The notes: generated by a model from the letters alone, not told the origin. Positions 1 through 9,023 are shown, numbered from the stretch's first letter. The stretch: DNA of 64,000 nt from Solidesulfovibrio magneticus RS-1 (GCF_000010665.1 NC_012796.1:248001-312000); one strand, 5' to 3'. Made by a program: numbers and translations.

Positions 1-383
1 GCAAAAAGCGGAGCAATTGGGTAGGAAATAACGCCGCACGTCGCTGCGAAAGCCGGGCGGCGGCCGCAAATCCAGGCCGGGCCGGGTTTAACGGGCGGGG
101 TGGGAGATGCCGTGCCCCGGGGCGCTGTCCGCTCGCAACGGCGACGAAGCGCCTAGACCGGCGCTTTTTGACCCAAAGCCGCCGCCGGCCGGGGCGTTTC
201 GATGCGCCGGCCAGGGAACCACGCGTCGTCCCGGCGGCCAATGGCCCGCCGGAAGCGGTAATGTCGGAAAGTCGTGGAGGATCAAATACCGCGCGCCACG
301 GCCGGAGCCAAACGAAACCGAGTCGGCGGGCAGGCGGCGGAGCGGAAGCGGCGCAAACGGCGCGCGGCCCAAAGACCGTCCCG
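1..383. other. Non-coding stretch at window start, nothing assigned
   Basis: GC-rich DNA downstream of the MoaD-like gene on the minus strand. Short open frames exist on both strands, but none has a ribosome binding site or a recognisable product. I see no clear terminator or promoter. Confidence 0.4.
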
Positions 384-668
384 TCAGCCCATTTTCTTGA
401 AACCCAGCAGCACGCGGTACGGTCCGGGCACGCCCGGCGGGGCCAGGGCGACCCGGTCGCCTGCGGCAACCGTGGCCGCCTCGGGACTCGTCGCCTTGCC
501 GTTGACGAAGATCACCTCGACCCGCTCCCGCCCGACGTCGAGCAGGGCCAGCAGTTCAGGCCCGGTCATCGTGCCCGAAACGGCCACTTCGTGGGGCGTG
601 TTCCAGCCCCGTTCCCGAAACAGCTCGGACAGTTCCATGAAACCACGCAATTCAATGGACTTCGCCAT
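384..668 (-). CDS. MoaD/ThiS-like sulfur-carrier fold protein next to aldehyde oxidoreductase
   Basis: 94 residues starting MAKSIELRGF. The start at 668 has GGAGGG about 8 nt upstream; a longer reading to 764 adds an unlikely basic tail. The central part (ELLALLDVGRERVEVIFVNG, then AAGDRVALAPPG) looks like the beta-grasp fold of MoaD/ThiS carriers, which deliver sulfur for molybdopterin or tungstopterin. Known carriers end in Gly-Gly; this one runs on to GFKKMG, so the activating diglycine is missing or masked. It follows the tungsten-type aldehyde oxidoreductase on the same strand by 172 nt, which suggests a pterin-cofactor role. It could instead be a non-catalytic homologue. Fold good, function uncertain. 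Confidence 0.7.
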   Translation of the reverse strand: MAKSIELRGFMELSELFRERGWNTPHEVAVSGTMTGPELLALLDVGRERVEVIFVNGKATSPEAATVAAGDRVALAPPGVPGPYRVLLGFKKMG

Positions 669-721
669 GGACAATCCCTCCAACGGCAGGTTTGGTCGTA
701 GGCAATTCTGGCGAGGATAAC

Positions 722-770
722 AAAAATCCCCTTGTCCTGGCGAGGCCTTGGCTCGACGCGGCAAGGGGAT
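722..770 (-). terminator. Intrinsic terminator after aldehyde oxidoreductase
   Basis: Read on the minus strand, ATCCCCTTG (770-762) pairs with CAAGGGGAT (734-726), with a smaller CGAG/CTCG hairpin inside the loop, followed by a T run (726-722). It lies between the oxidoreductase and the MoaD-like gene, so the latter may be transcribed mostly on its own or by read-through. Confidence 0.6.
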
Positions 771-778
771 GTCCAGGT

Positions 779-812
779 CCCGGGAGGGACGGCAGGGGCC
801 GTTCCTCCCGGG
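779..812. other. Strong inverted repeat between two genes
   Basis: CCCGGGAGG (779-787) pairs with CCTCCCGGG (804-812), and the stem continues inward to about 14 bp with one G-U pair and a 6 nt loop. It sits 28 nt past the oxidoreductase stop codon, just before the T-run terminator, and probably helps termination or mRNA 3' protection. Confidence 0.5.
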
Positions 813-840
813 CGGAGCAGCGAAGCCTTGGGGCGACGCC

Positions 841-2568
841 CTAGAAGTTGAAGACCTCGTCGATCTCTTCGTCGGTGAAGTCCCAGGTCACGTTGTGCGG
901 GGCGCAGGGCTCTTCAAAGAACTCCGGCAGCCGGTCGTGGGCCTTGGTGAAGCCGGCGCGCTCGTTGAAGCCGCGCTCGGCCTTGAGGATGGTCTTGCCC
1001 AGGGCCACCACGTCGTCGCCGGTAAGCGACAGGTTGTAGCGGGCGTTGATCATCTCCACCAGGGCGTTGAAGCCGTCGGCGATGTCCAGGATGGCAAAGG
1101 CGATGAACAGACACATGCCGGTGCTGTCCACGGCGGCGGTGGCGATCTGCAGATTGCGCGACAGCTCGACCTGGCCTTCCTTGCCCAGCGGATCGACGAA
1201 GCCGCCGACCTTGAGGATATTGGTGGCCACGGCGTAGCCGGCGGTGTGGTCCGCGCCCATGGGCGTGGTGGCGTAGGTCAGGCCGACGCCCTTGACGGCG
1301 CGCGGGTCGTAGGCCGGGATGGCCTGGTTTTTCACCGTGGGCACGCGGCTTAAGCCATACATCTGGCCAAGGGCGCCGGCGCCGCTGCCCAGGATGCGGC
1401 CAAGGGGGGTGCCTTTGCGGATTTCCAGGATGAGGTTCAGCATGGCCTTGGCGTCGCCCCAGGGGATGATGCCGGCTTCCATGGCCACGCCCACGGTGAC
1501 GGCGGTCTCGATGGAGTCCACGCCCACGTCGTCGAACTCGCGGTCGGCGTAAGCGATGGCGTCGAGGTCGTCCACGCAGGCGTTGGCGCCAAGAGCCCAG
1601 ATGGTCTCATACTCGAAACCGCTGGTCAGGTACTTCTCGTCCTTGTCGTTGTAGTGCTGGGAGCAGCGGATGATGCAGCCGGCATGGCAGCCGTGGGTGG
1701 TCTTGCCCTTGCGGGACTCGATGACGGCGGCCATGGTTTCGCCGCCGACGTTGTTGGCCCACTCGTTGCGGCCGGTGCGGAAGTTCTTGGTGGGCAGGCC
1801 GCCGGCCTCGTTAAGGATGTTGATGAGGATGTTGGTGCCGTACTTGGGCAGGGCCTGGCCGGTGACCGGGTGGGTGGTCAGGGCGTTGGTGAAGCGCTTG
1901 GACGCGTCCTTGAAGGCTTCGGGATTGGCGATGGTCACGCCGGGCGCGCCGGTGTCGTCGATGACCACGGCTTTGATCTTTTTCGCGCCCATGACCGCGC
2001 CCAGGCCGCCGCGGCCGGCGCTGCGGATGTTGCTCTGGGGATCGGCAAAGGAAATGTTGGCGGCGGTCAGGCGCATTTCGCCGGCCGGTCCGATGATGGC
2101 CACGCCGACCTTGGGGCCGTACTTGGCTTGCAGGACCTTGATGGCTTCGTAGTTGCCCATGCCGATGATTTCGGCCGGGGCTTCCTCAATGGTCGCGCCG
2201 TCCATGGTGACCTTGACGACGTAGAAGCCGTCGCCCTCGGGCAGGCCTTCGAAAACCAGGGCCTTGATGTCCATCTTGGACATGCGCTGGGCGAAGGTGC
2301 CGCCGGTGTTGCTTTCCTTGATGCCGCCGGTGAGAGGGCTTTTGGCCCCGCAGGACAGGCGGCCGGAGTTGGCGGCGCTGGTGCCGGTCAAATACCCGGG
2401 GGCGAAGATCAGCTTGTTGTTCTTGCCAAGGGGATGGCAGGTCGGCTTCACTTCATCAGCCACGAAAATGGAGGTCAGCCCGCGGCCGGCCAGGCCGGCG
2501 TACTTTTCGGGGCATTCCTCGATCTTCACCGCTTTCGCGCCCATGTCGATACGAATGAACTTTGGCAT
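841..2568 (-). CDS. aor: Aldehyde:ferredoxin oxidoreductase (tungsten-type AOR family)
   Basis: 575 residues. AOR enzymes oxidise aldehydes to carboxylic acids in the cytoplasm and reduce ferredoxin, using a tungsten bis-pterin and one [4Fe-4S] cluster. The start MPKFIRIDMG at 2568 has GGAGG 5 nt upstream. N-terminal domain residues 1-210 contain the pterin-loop region with GGRGLGAVMGAKKIKAVV. Cluster cysteines are CHAGCIIRC near residues 292-300 (C-x3-C-x3-C, a spacing I recall from bacterial AOR relatives rather than the C-x2-C-x3-C of Pyrococcus) and a fourth Cys in DSTGMC near 485. Length is slightly below the usual ~605. Neighbours are a MoaD-like protein and, divergently, an iron alcohol dehydrogenase, which would supply its aldehyde substrate. 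Confidence 0.93.
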   Translation of the reverse strand: MPKFIRIDMGAKAVKIEECPEKYAGLAGRGLTSIFVADEVKPTCHPLGKNNKLIFAPGYLTGTSAANSGRLSCGAKSPLTGGIKESNTGGTFAQRMSKMDIKALVFEGLPEGDGFYVVKVTMDGATIEEAPAEIIGMGNYEAIKVLQAKYGPKVGVAIIGPAGEMRLTAANISFADPQSNIRSAGRGGLGAVMGAKKIKAVVIDDTGAPGVTIANPEAFKDASKRFTNALTTHPVTGQALPKYGTNILINILNEAGGLPTKNFRTGRNEWANNVGGETMAAVIESRKGKTTHGCHAGCIIRCSQHYNDKDEKYLTSGFEYETIWALGANACVDDLDAIAYADREFDDVGVDSIETAVTVGVAMEAGIIPWGDAKAMLNLILEIRKGTPLGRILGSGAGALGQMYGLSRVPTVKNQAIPAYDPRAVKGVGLTYATTPMGADHTAGYAVATNILKVGGFVDPLGKEGQVELSRNLQIATAAVDSTGMCLFIAFAILDIADGFNALVEMINARYNLSLTGDDVVALGKTILKAERGFNERAGFTKAHDRLPEFFEEPCAPHNVTWDFTDEEIDEVFNF

Positions 2569-3178
2569 TATACCCTCCAACCATGGTGTTTTCTTGGCCA
2601 ACCGGCCTTACATGCCACACGGCAACAAAACGCTTCGTGTCGCCCCATCGCCCGCCGCCGACCCCCACGGGAGAGTCTTGGCGGCATACGTCCTTGACCG
2701 AAACGCAGGGACTGGACGGACACGTTTGTGTTAAAACTAGCAAGTATCACTCCATGCCGATAATATCAATTGAATACAAGGTGTTGGTGTTATTCTATTG
2801 GAAATGCGGTGTGTGCGCTGCGTCCCATCGTGACCGTCCCGGCGATCCCGGAAAGAACCAACTGGTTCTGAAAACTATGTTATTTTAAATATTATAGCGT
2901 GTTGCGAAGGCGCCCCAAAAACGAAACACTCTTTGAGCCACTTGGGTCAAAATGCTCCATCGTCCAAGGCGCGAGACAAAATTCGCCCGCAATGCCGTAG
3001 CTTCCCCCTCGGCTTGACCTTTTGCCGGGCGGCGGGCTACTTTCGAAAACGATATCCTGAAAGCGCCAGGGCTTCCCCAGGCGCGGCCGGCCGGCATGCG
3101 GCCCGGGGCCGCGCGGCGGACCGGCGGTTTCGGCCCGCGTCGCGCGCGGCCGCCCCCGGGCGCGCGCCAAGGAGCCTC
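2569..3178. other. Divergent promoter region between aor and alcohol dehydrogenase
   Basis: 610 nt between divergent starts. Positions 2735-2910 are clearly AT-rich against a GC-rich background. A small palindrome AGAACCA-AC-TGGTTCT (2854-2869) is followed by an AT tract with TATTAT (2890s), a plausible regulator site and -10 region for the alcohol dehydrogenase. I found no sigma-54 element with correct -24/-12 spacing despite the NtrC-type regulator nearby. The rest (2915-3165) is GC-rich with no gene. Confidence 0.4.
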
Positions 3179-4321
3179 ATGCGGATCAGCAAGTTCGCCA
3201 TTCCCGAAATCATCTTCGGCCGGGGCAGCATCGTCCATCTGGCTTCCTGCGCCAAACGCGTGGGCGCGCGCCGCGTGCTCTTCGTCAGCGACAGCGGCCT
3301 GGCCAAGGCCGGCTGGGTTGACCGCATCCAGGAAATCCTGCGCGACAACGGCCTGGAGTGGGTCTACTTCGACGCCGTCAACTCCAACCCCCGCGACCAC
3401 CAGATTCACGAAGGGGCCGACATCTACGTGCGCGAGCGGGCCGACGTCATCATCGCCGTGGGCGGCGGCAGCCCCATGGACGCGGCCAAGGGCATTGGCA
3501 CCATCGTCGGTAACGGCGGCAGCATCAGCGACTACGAAGGGGCCAACCGCATCATGCGGCCCCTGCCGCCCATGATCTTCCTGCCCACCACCGCCGGCTC
3601 AAGCTCGGACATCTCCCAGTTTTGCATCATCACCGACGTGGCCCGACAGGTGAAGATGTCCATCATCAGCCGGTCGCTGGTGCCTAACGTCTCCATCATC
3701 GATCCGCTGGTCCTCTTGACCAAGAGCGAGGAACTCATCATTTCCTCGGCCGTGGACGCCTTTGCCCATGCCGTGGAATCCTATCTGTCGCTGTTGTCCT
3801 CGCCTTTCACCGAGCACCAGGCCTTAAAAGCCATCCGGCTCATCGCCCACAACATCCGCCCGGCTCTGGAGAACCGCTCCATCGAGGCCCTGGAAAACTT
3901 GAGCATCGCCTCCACCTGCGCCGGCATGTCCTTTTCCAACGCCGGCCTGGGCATCGGCCACTCCCTAGCCCACAGCCTGGGCGGCATGTTCGACGTGCTC
4001 CACGGCCTGGTCCATCCGATCCTGTTGCCGCCGGTCATGCGATTCAATCTGGCCGTGAGCGTGGACAAGCTCGCCAACATCGGCCGCATCCTGTGCGGGC
4101 CCCGCATGTGTTCCAACGAGTATCTGGCCCAGGCCGGCATCGCCTGGCTGGAACACTTTTTCGCCGATCTGCGCGTGCCCGTGCGGCTGCGCGACATCCT
4201 GCCCGACAGCAGCTGCCTGGAAACCATCGCCAAAGCCGCGGTCAACGACGCCTGCACCCTGACCAACCCCCGGCCGGCTAGCTGGGAATCGCTGCTTGGC
4301 GTGTGTCAGGAGGCCTGGTGA
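3179..4321 (+). CDS. adh: Iron-containing alcohol dehydrogenase
   Basis: 380 residues, the usual length for the Fe-ADH family, which interconverts alcohols and aldehydes with NAD(P). The start MRISKFAIPE has AAGGAG 4-9 nt upstream; upstream in-frame codons encode low-complexity Arg/Ala and are unlikely. Seen motifs: the dinucleotide loop GGGSPMDAAKG near residue 100, TTAGSSSD near 140, and metal ligands in DAFAHAVESY (Asp/His near 192-196), GHSLAHSLGG and HGLVHPILLP (His near 262 and 276). The stop codon overlaps the start of a histidine kinase gene, so the dehydrogenase shares an operon with a two-component system. With the divergent aldehyde oxidoreductase it forms an alcohol-to-acid pathway. 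Substrate chain length is unknown. Confidence 0.93.
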   Translation: MRISKFAIPEIIFGRGSIVHLASCAKRVGARRVLFVSDSGLAKAGWVDRIQEILRDNGLEWVYFDAVNSNPRDHQIHEGADIYVRERADVIIAVGGGSPMDAAKGIGTIVGNGGSISDYEGANRIMRPLPPMIFLPTTAGSSSDISQFCIITDVARQVKMSIISRSLVPNVSIIDPLVLLTKSEELIISSAVDAFAHAVESYLSLLSSPFTEHQALKAIRLIAHNIRPALENRSIEALENLSIASTCAGMSFSNAGLGIGHSLAHSLGGMFDVLHGLVHPILLPPVMRFNLAVSVDKLANIGRILCGPRMCSNEYLAQAGIAWLEHFFADLRVPVRLRDILPDSSCLETIAKAAVNDACTLTNPRPASWESLLGVCQEAW

Positions 4322-5535
4322 TGCCCGGGAAGGGGCCTTCCCTGGAAGACCTCATCGGCATCGAGCACAGCAAGCTGGGGTTTTTCCAGGAGCTGCGCCA
4401 GACCATCGAGGCGCTCAAGGACGCCAATACCCAATCGGCCCAGCGCCGCCGGGAGATCGCCGCCATCCTCGACGGCATCACCGACATCATGATGGTGCTC
4501 ACAAGCGATCTGCGCATCCTCTCGGTCAACCACGTCTTTCGCCAGACCTTTCCCGACGTGCCCCGGCCCGAGGGCATGTTTTGCCACCAGATCTTTCGCG
4601 GCGAGGACGTGCCCTGCCCGGGCTGCCCGGCCAGCGCCTCGTTTGCCGCCGGCGACATCTGCCGTGAGACGGCCATTTTCAAGATCGGCGGCAAGAACGT
4701 GCAATTCGAGATGGTGGCCTCGCCTATAAACCGCCCCGACGCCCCGGACCGGCACATCCTGGTCTTTAAGCGCGACGTCAGCCGGGAAAAGGAATACCAG
4801 GCCAAGTTCTACCAGGCCGAAAAGATGGCCACCATCGGCATGTTGGCCACGGGCGTGGCCCATGAGGTCAACAATCCGCTGACCGCCATTTTCGGCTTTG
4901 CCGAGGGGCTGCGTCGTCGCCTGCCGGCGCTCAAGGAAAAGGTCGATCCCCGGGTCATGGAGGATGTGGAGGACTATGTCGCCACCATCCTGCGCGAGTG
5001 CCGGCGTTGTCAGGACATCGTCACCACGCTGCTGACGTTTAGTCGCCAAAAGACCGTCAGTTTCTCGGCCGTGAGCCTAAACGCCGTGGTCAACGACACG
5101 CTCAAGCTCCTGCGCAGCCACCTCAAGCAGCGCAACCAGGCCAAAATCACCGTGCGGGTGGACCTCAGCGAAAACCTGCCCATGGTCCACGGCGACGAAC
5201 ACCAGATCAAGCAGGTCATGCTCAATCTGCTCGTCAACGCCATGGACGCCATCACCGGACCGGGCCGCATCATCATCACCACCTATCAGTCGTCCAAGGG
5301 GGCGGTGTGCCTGTCCGTGGAGGATTCCGGCTGCGGCGTGCCGCCGGAGAACGTGGACAAGCTCTTCGAACCCTTTTTCACCACCAAGCGCTCCGGCAAG
5401 GGCATCGGCATCGGGCTTTCCACCTGCATGTCCATCGTGAAAAAACACCAGGGCGACATCACCCTGAAGAGCACCCCCGGCCAGGGGGCGACCTTCACCG
5501 TGAGCCTGCCCGTCAACCCGGAAAAGACCACGTGA
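4321..5535 (+). CDS. PAS-domain sensor histidine kinase, soluble
   Basis: 404 residues. The ATG overlaps the preceding TGA by one base and has CAGGAGG 7 nt upstream; a GTG at 4303 is also in frame but lies before that site. Order: short coiled helix, PAS domain (about 45-160), phosphoacceptor GVAHEVNNPL, and HATPase domain with NLLVNAMDAI, DSGCGVPP and GKGIGIGLSTC boxes. No membrane segment is visible. The PAS domain carries Cys in CHQIFRGEDVPCPGCP, a Cys-rich pattern common in deltaproteobacterial PAS domains that may bind a metal or sense redox state (inference). It is coupled to the next gene, its likely response regulator, and to the alcohol dehydrogenase it may control. Confidence 0.92.
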   Translation: MPGKGPSLEDLIGIEHSKLGFFQELRQTIEALKDANTQSAQRRREIAAILDGITDIMMVLTSDLRILSVNHVFRQTFPDVPRPEGMFCHQIFRGEDVPCPGCPASASFAAGDICRETAIFKIGGKNVQFEMVASPINRPDAPDRHILVFKRDVSREKEYQAKFYQAEKMATIGMLATGVAHEVNNPLTAIFGFAEGLRRRLPALKEKVDPRVMEDVEDYVATILRECRRCQDIVTTLLTFSRQKTVSFSAVSLNAVVNDTLKLLRSHLKQRNQAKITVRVDLSENLPMVHGDEHQIKQVMLNLLVNAMDAITGPGRIIITTYQSSKGAVCLSVEDSGCGVPPENVDKLFEPFFTTKRSGKGIGIGLSTCMSIVKKHQGDITLKSTPGQGATFTVSLPVNPEKTT

Positions 5536-6860
5536 CCAGCCCTTATTCCGTACTCGTGGTGGACGACGAACCGTCCATCGGCAAGCTGCTCAAAAAAGAG
5601 TTGTCCACGCCCTCGCGTCTGGTGTCCACGGCCGAGACCGCCCACCAGGCCCGGGAGGCGCTGCGCCGCAACACCTATGAAGTGGCCGTGCTCGACCTGC
5701 GCCTGCCCGACGCCGACGGCCTCGACGTGCTCGTGGAGTTGCGCCAGCACTCCCCGGACATCGAGGTCATCATCATCACCGGCCACGGCAACATCGACAG
5801 CGCCGTGGAGGCCATGAAGCTCGGGGCCTACGACTACATCACCAAACCGTTTAATCTCGAAGAACTCGAACTGGTGGTGGAGCGGGCCTACCAGCGGGCC
5901 TGCCTGCGTTTTGAAAACCGCCAGCTGCGCCACGCCCAGAAACAGGCCCAGCCCCAGCAGATCGTCGGCAACTCGGCCCCGGTCAAGCAGATACGGTTTT
6001 TGATCGACAAAGTGGCCCCCACCGACGTGCCCGTGCTCATTACCGGCGAATCCGGGGCCGGCAAGGAAGTGGCGGCCACGGCCATCCAGGCCCGCAGCAA
6101 ACGGGCCGAAAAGCCCTATGTCATCAAGAACTGCGCCACCCTGCAAAAGGAACTGGCCCGTTCGGAACTCTTCGGTTACGTCAAGGGATCGTTCACCGGG
6201 GCCACCGAGAACCGCGAGGGGCTTATGACCTTCGCCAACAAGGGCACGCTGTTTCTCGACGAGATCGGTGAGCTGCCCCTGGAGGTCCAGGCCTCGCTGC
6301 TGCGCACACTCGAGAACAAGACCTACCGCCGTGTGGGCGACAAGGACGAGCGCACGGCCGACATCCGCCTCATCTTCGCCACCAACCGCAACCTGGCCAA
6401 GGAAGTGGAGGCCGGGCGGTTCCACGAGGCGCTGTATCACCGCATCAACGTCTTTAACATCGAGCTGCCGCCCCTTCGCGAACGCAAGGAAGACATCCCG
6501 CTTTTGGTGGAATATTTCCTCGGCCGCATCGAAGGCGGCGGGGCGTATCGCGTCTCGGACAAGGCCATGGGGTGTCTGATCAACTACCACTGGCCGGGCA
6601 ACATCCGCGAGCTGCGAAACGTCATCGAGCGCGGGGTGATCCTGTCCGAAGCCGGGGTCATCACCGAAAACGCCCTGCCCCGGGAGTTGTCGGTCAAGGC
6701 CGAGGGCGAAAGCGATTTTCTGTCCCTTGACGCCGTCGAACGGGAGCATATCGCCAAGGTGCTGGCCTGCTTCGGCAACAATCGGACCCTGGCCGCCACG
6801 GCGTTGGGCATTTCTCGAAAGACGCTCTATCGCAAGATCCGCGAATATAATATCATGTAG
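5532..6860 (+). CDS. NtrC-family sigma-54-dependent response regulator
   Basis: 442 residues. The GTG start overlaps the kinase stop in a GTGA quartet, a sign of translational coupling. Order: receiver domain with acidic pocket VVDDE and phospho-Asp55 in VLDLRLP; AAA+ domain with Walker A GESGAGKE (about 173), sigma-54 contact loop GSFTGA in place of the usual GAFTGA, and Walker B GTLFLDEIGEL; C-terminal Fis-type helix-turn-helix ending TALGISRKTLYRKIREYNIM. It would activate RpoN promoters when phosphorylated by the neighbouring kinase. Targets are probably the alcohol dehydrogenase operon or aor, but no matching -24/-12 promoter was found there. Confidence 0.94.
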   Translation: MTSPYSVLVVDDEPSIGKLLKKELSTPSRLVSTAETAHQAREALRRNTYEVAVLDLRLPDADGLDVLVELRQHSPDIEVIIITGHGNIDSAVEAMKLGAYDYITKPFNLEELELVVERAYQRACLRFENRQLRHAQKQAQPQQIVGNSAPVKQIRFLIDKVAPTDVPVLITGESGAGKEVAATAIQARSKRAEKPYVIKNCATLQKELARSELFGYVKGSFTGATENREGLMTFANKGTLFLDEIGELPLEVQASLLRTLENKTYRRVGDKDERTADIRLIFATNRNLAKEVEAGRFHEALYHRINVFNIELPPLRERKEDIPLLVEYFLGRIEGGGAYRVSDKAMGCLINYHWPGNIRELRNVIERGVILSEAGVITENALPRELSVKAEGESDFLSLDAVEREHIAKVLACFGNNRTLAATALGISRKTLYRKIREYNIM

Positions 6861-6959
6861 GCGAGCGAACCCCTGTAAAGGCATCTGGCCGAGGCAACCG
6901 TCGCCGCCGCTTGCGCAAGCGGCCAACCTCTCTCCAAGCCGTACCCGAGAGTTGCCGCC

Positions 6960-9023
6960 ATGATCTCGAGCATTGACGTCGTCACGCTGGCCATCTGCCT
7001 GGGGATTGTCAATCTCCTGCAGTTCGTCGCTTTTTTTATCCAATACCGCATCGACCCGGCCCGGCCGGGGCCGGGGTGCTGGACCGTGGCCAGCGCCCTG
7101 GGCTGCGTCGGGTTTGTCGTCAATTTTCTGCGCGACTTCCCCAGCATCCAAACCGCGTCCATCGTCGCCTACAATCTGTCCCTTATCGGCGGGCAACTCC
7201 TTGTCTACGTCGGCATCCTGCGCTTCCTTGGGCGCAGGGAGCGACGCGGCCCCCTGCTGACCCTGGCCGCCCTGGCCGCCGCCGCTGCCCTGACCTTCAC
7301 CACCGTCCACGACGACATAGTCGCCCGCCGCGTCTGCGGCTCGGTCCTCTACGCCTTGCTCTGCTTCGCCTCCAGCCGGGCTCTGCTGCGGTACAACACC
7401 CCGGACATCGCCGTCGGCGCGCGCACCGTGGCCGCCCTTTTTACGGCAAACGGCCTGGCCCTGGCCGCCGTCCCCGCCCTGCCCCCCCTGGGACTTCCGC
7501 AGCTTTCGCCCCCTCTGCCCATGACCCTGACCTTTCTCGTTCTCCTGGTGGCCGGCCCCCTCGGCAGCATCGGGCTCATCGTTCTTGGCAACCAGAAGCT
7601 CGCCGCCGAAAACCGGAAAAGCCATGAAAGCGTGCGGACCTCCAAGCTGTTCTTGCAATCGGTCCTGGACAGCCTCACCGCCCACATCGCGCTGATCGAC
7701 GCCGACGGCGGCATCCTTCTGGTCAACAAGGCCTGGCGCGACTTCGCCCGGCAAAACGGCCTGGATCCGGAACTGGTCAGCGAAGGGACCAACTACCTCT
7801 GCGCCTGCGACAACGCCGCCTGCCGCAACGAGCCCGAGGCCGACTCCTTTGCCGCCGGCATCCGCAAGGTGCTCTCCGGCGAGCTCAAACAGTTCGCCAT
7901 GGAATATCCCTGCCATGCCCCCCACGAACGGCGCTGGTTCGTGGGCCGGGTCACGCCCTTTCCCGGCGACGGCCCGCCCCGGGTGGTGGTGGCCCATGAG
8001 GACATCACCGTCCGAAAGCTCATGGAAATTGCCCTGGCTGAGTCCAACCGCAAGCTTGAAGCCTTAAGCGCCACCGATCCGCTCACCGGCATCGCCAACC
8101 GCCGCCGTTTCGACGAAGCCTTTGCCGGCGAATACGCCCGCCATGCCCGCACCGGCGCGCCCCTGTCCCTGGTCATGCTCGACATCGACTATTTCAAGAA
8201 CTTCAACGACGCCTACGGCCATGCCCAGGGGGATGCCTGCCTGGCCGCCGTGGCCCGGGCCATGGCCGGCTGCCTCCAACGGCCGGGCGATCTGGCCGCC
8301 CGCTACGGCGGCGAGGAATTCATCTGCCTGCTGCCCGACACGAGCCCCCGGGGGACCCGGACCGTGGCCGAATCCATCCGCGAGGCCGTGGCCGCCCTGG
8401 CCATTCCCCACGCCCGTTCCTCGGCCGCGGCCGTGGTCACCGTCAGCATCGGCGCGCTGACCGCCGCCTGCCCACCCGACGCCGACCCCGGCGACCTCTT
8501 CAGGCAGGTCGATGCCTTGCTGTACAAGGCCAAGGAAAACGGCCGCAACCGGGTCGAGGCCGGCGGCGACGCCCCGGCCGCCCAAAGCGGCGGACCGGAC
8601 AAAGGCATTGTGCGCCTTTTTTGGGACGAAGCCTTTGAAAGCGGCAACCCGGCCATCGACCGCCAGCACCAGCTGCTTATCACCAAGGCCAATGACCTGC
8701 TGTTGCTGACCACCCAATCCGCCGACTGCGAAACCCTGGCCGCCGCCGTGGACGACGCCTTACTTCATGTCGCCGAGCATTTCCGCGACGAGGAGCGAGC
8801 GCTGCGCGAAGTCGGGTTTGACGGCCTGGAAGAACACGCCGCCGAACACGAACGCCTGTTGCAGCAAGGGCTGGCCCTGGCCCGGGAGTGCAATGAGGGC
8901 GTATCCCCGGCCGACGCCATCATCCGCTTCATCGTCCATGATCTGGTCATGGTGCACATGCTGGCCGTCGACGTGCTCTACCACCACTGTTTTGAGGAGC
9001 CGGCCGGGCCGAACCTTGCCTAA
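6960..9023 (+). CDS. Membrane diguanylate cyclase with PAS, GGDEF and C-terminal hemerythrin domain
   Basis: 687 residues. About seven hydrophobic segments (residues 5-215), a PAS-like region (about 230-350) with Cys in LCACDNAAC, a GGDEF domain with active-site RYGGEEF (about 449) and an upstream RPGD five residues before it, matching the product-inhibition I-site RxxD, then a bacteriohemerythrin domain (about 555-680) with its His/Glu/Asp ligands (RQHQLL, HVAEHFRDEE, HAAEHERLL, HMLAVDVLYHH). The enzyme should make cyclic di-GMP, with output tuned by O2 or redox state at the di-iron site (family knowledge; the coupling is inference). It lies 99 nt after the NtrC-type regulator gene; co-transcription is possible. 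Confidence 0.92.
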   Translation: MISSIDVVTLAICLGIVNLLQFVAFFIQYRIDPARPGPGCWTVASALGCVGFVVNFLRDFPSIQTASIVAYNLSLIGGQLLVYVGILRFLGRRERRGPLLTLAALAAAAALTFTTVHDDIVARRVCGSVLYALLCFASSRALLRYNTPDIAVGARTVAALFTANGLALAAVPALPPLGLPQLSPPLPMTLTFLVLLVAGPLGSIGLIVLGNQKLAAENRKSHESVRTSKLFLQSVLDSLTAHIALIDADGGILLVNKAWRDFARQNGLDPELVSEGTNYLCACDNAACRNEPEADSFAAGIRKVLSGELKQFAMEYPCHAPHERRWFVGRVTPFPGDGPPRVVVAHEDITVRKLMEIALAESNRKLEALSATDPLTGIANRRRFDEAFAGEYARHARTGAPLSLVMLDIDYFKNFNDAYGHAQGDACLAAVARAMAGCLQRPGDLAARYGGEEFICLLPDTSPRGTRTVAESIREAVAALAIPHARSSAAAVVTVSIGALTAACPPDADPGDLFRQVDALLYKAKENGRNRVEAGGDAPAAQSGGPDKGIVRLFWDEAFESGNPAIDRQHQLLITKANDLLLLTTQSADCETLAAAVDDALLHVAEHFRDEERALREVGFDGLEEHAAEHERLLQQGLALARECNEGVSPADAIIRFIVHDLVMVHMLAVDVLYHHCFEEPAGPNLA

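Noticed and set aside
88..372. Open frame on the minus strand near the window start
   Set aside because: No ribosome site, no recognisable motif, low-complexity Pro/Gly/Arg content typical of chance frames in GC-rich DNA.
3010..3040. Possible sigma-54 promoter upstream of the alcohol dehydrogenase
   Set aside because: GGCTTGACC..TTGCC lacks the strict 10 nt spacing between GG and GC; one base too long.
5286..7997. Very long open frame (about 900 codons) antisense to the kinase, regulator and cyclase genes
   Set aside because: Three real genes with clear domains lie opposite; His/Gln/Gly-rich translation is the usual antisense shadow at high GC.
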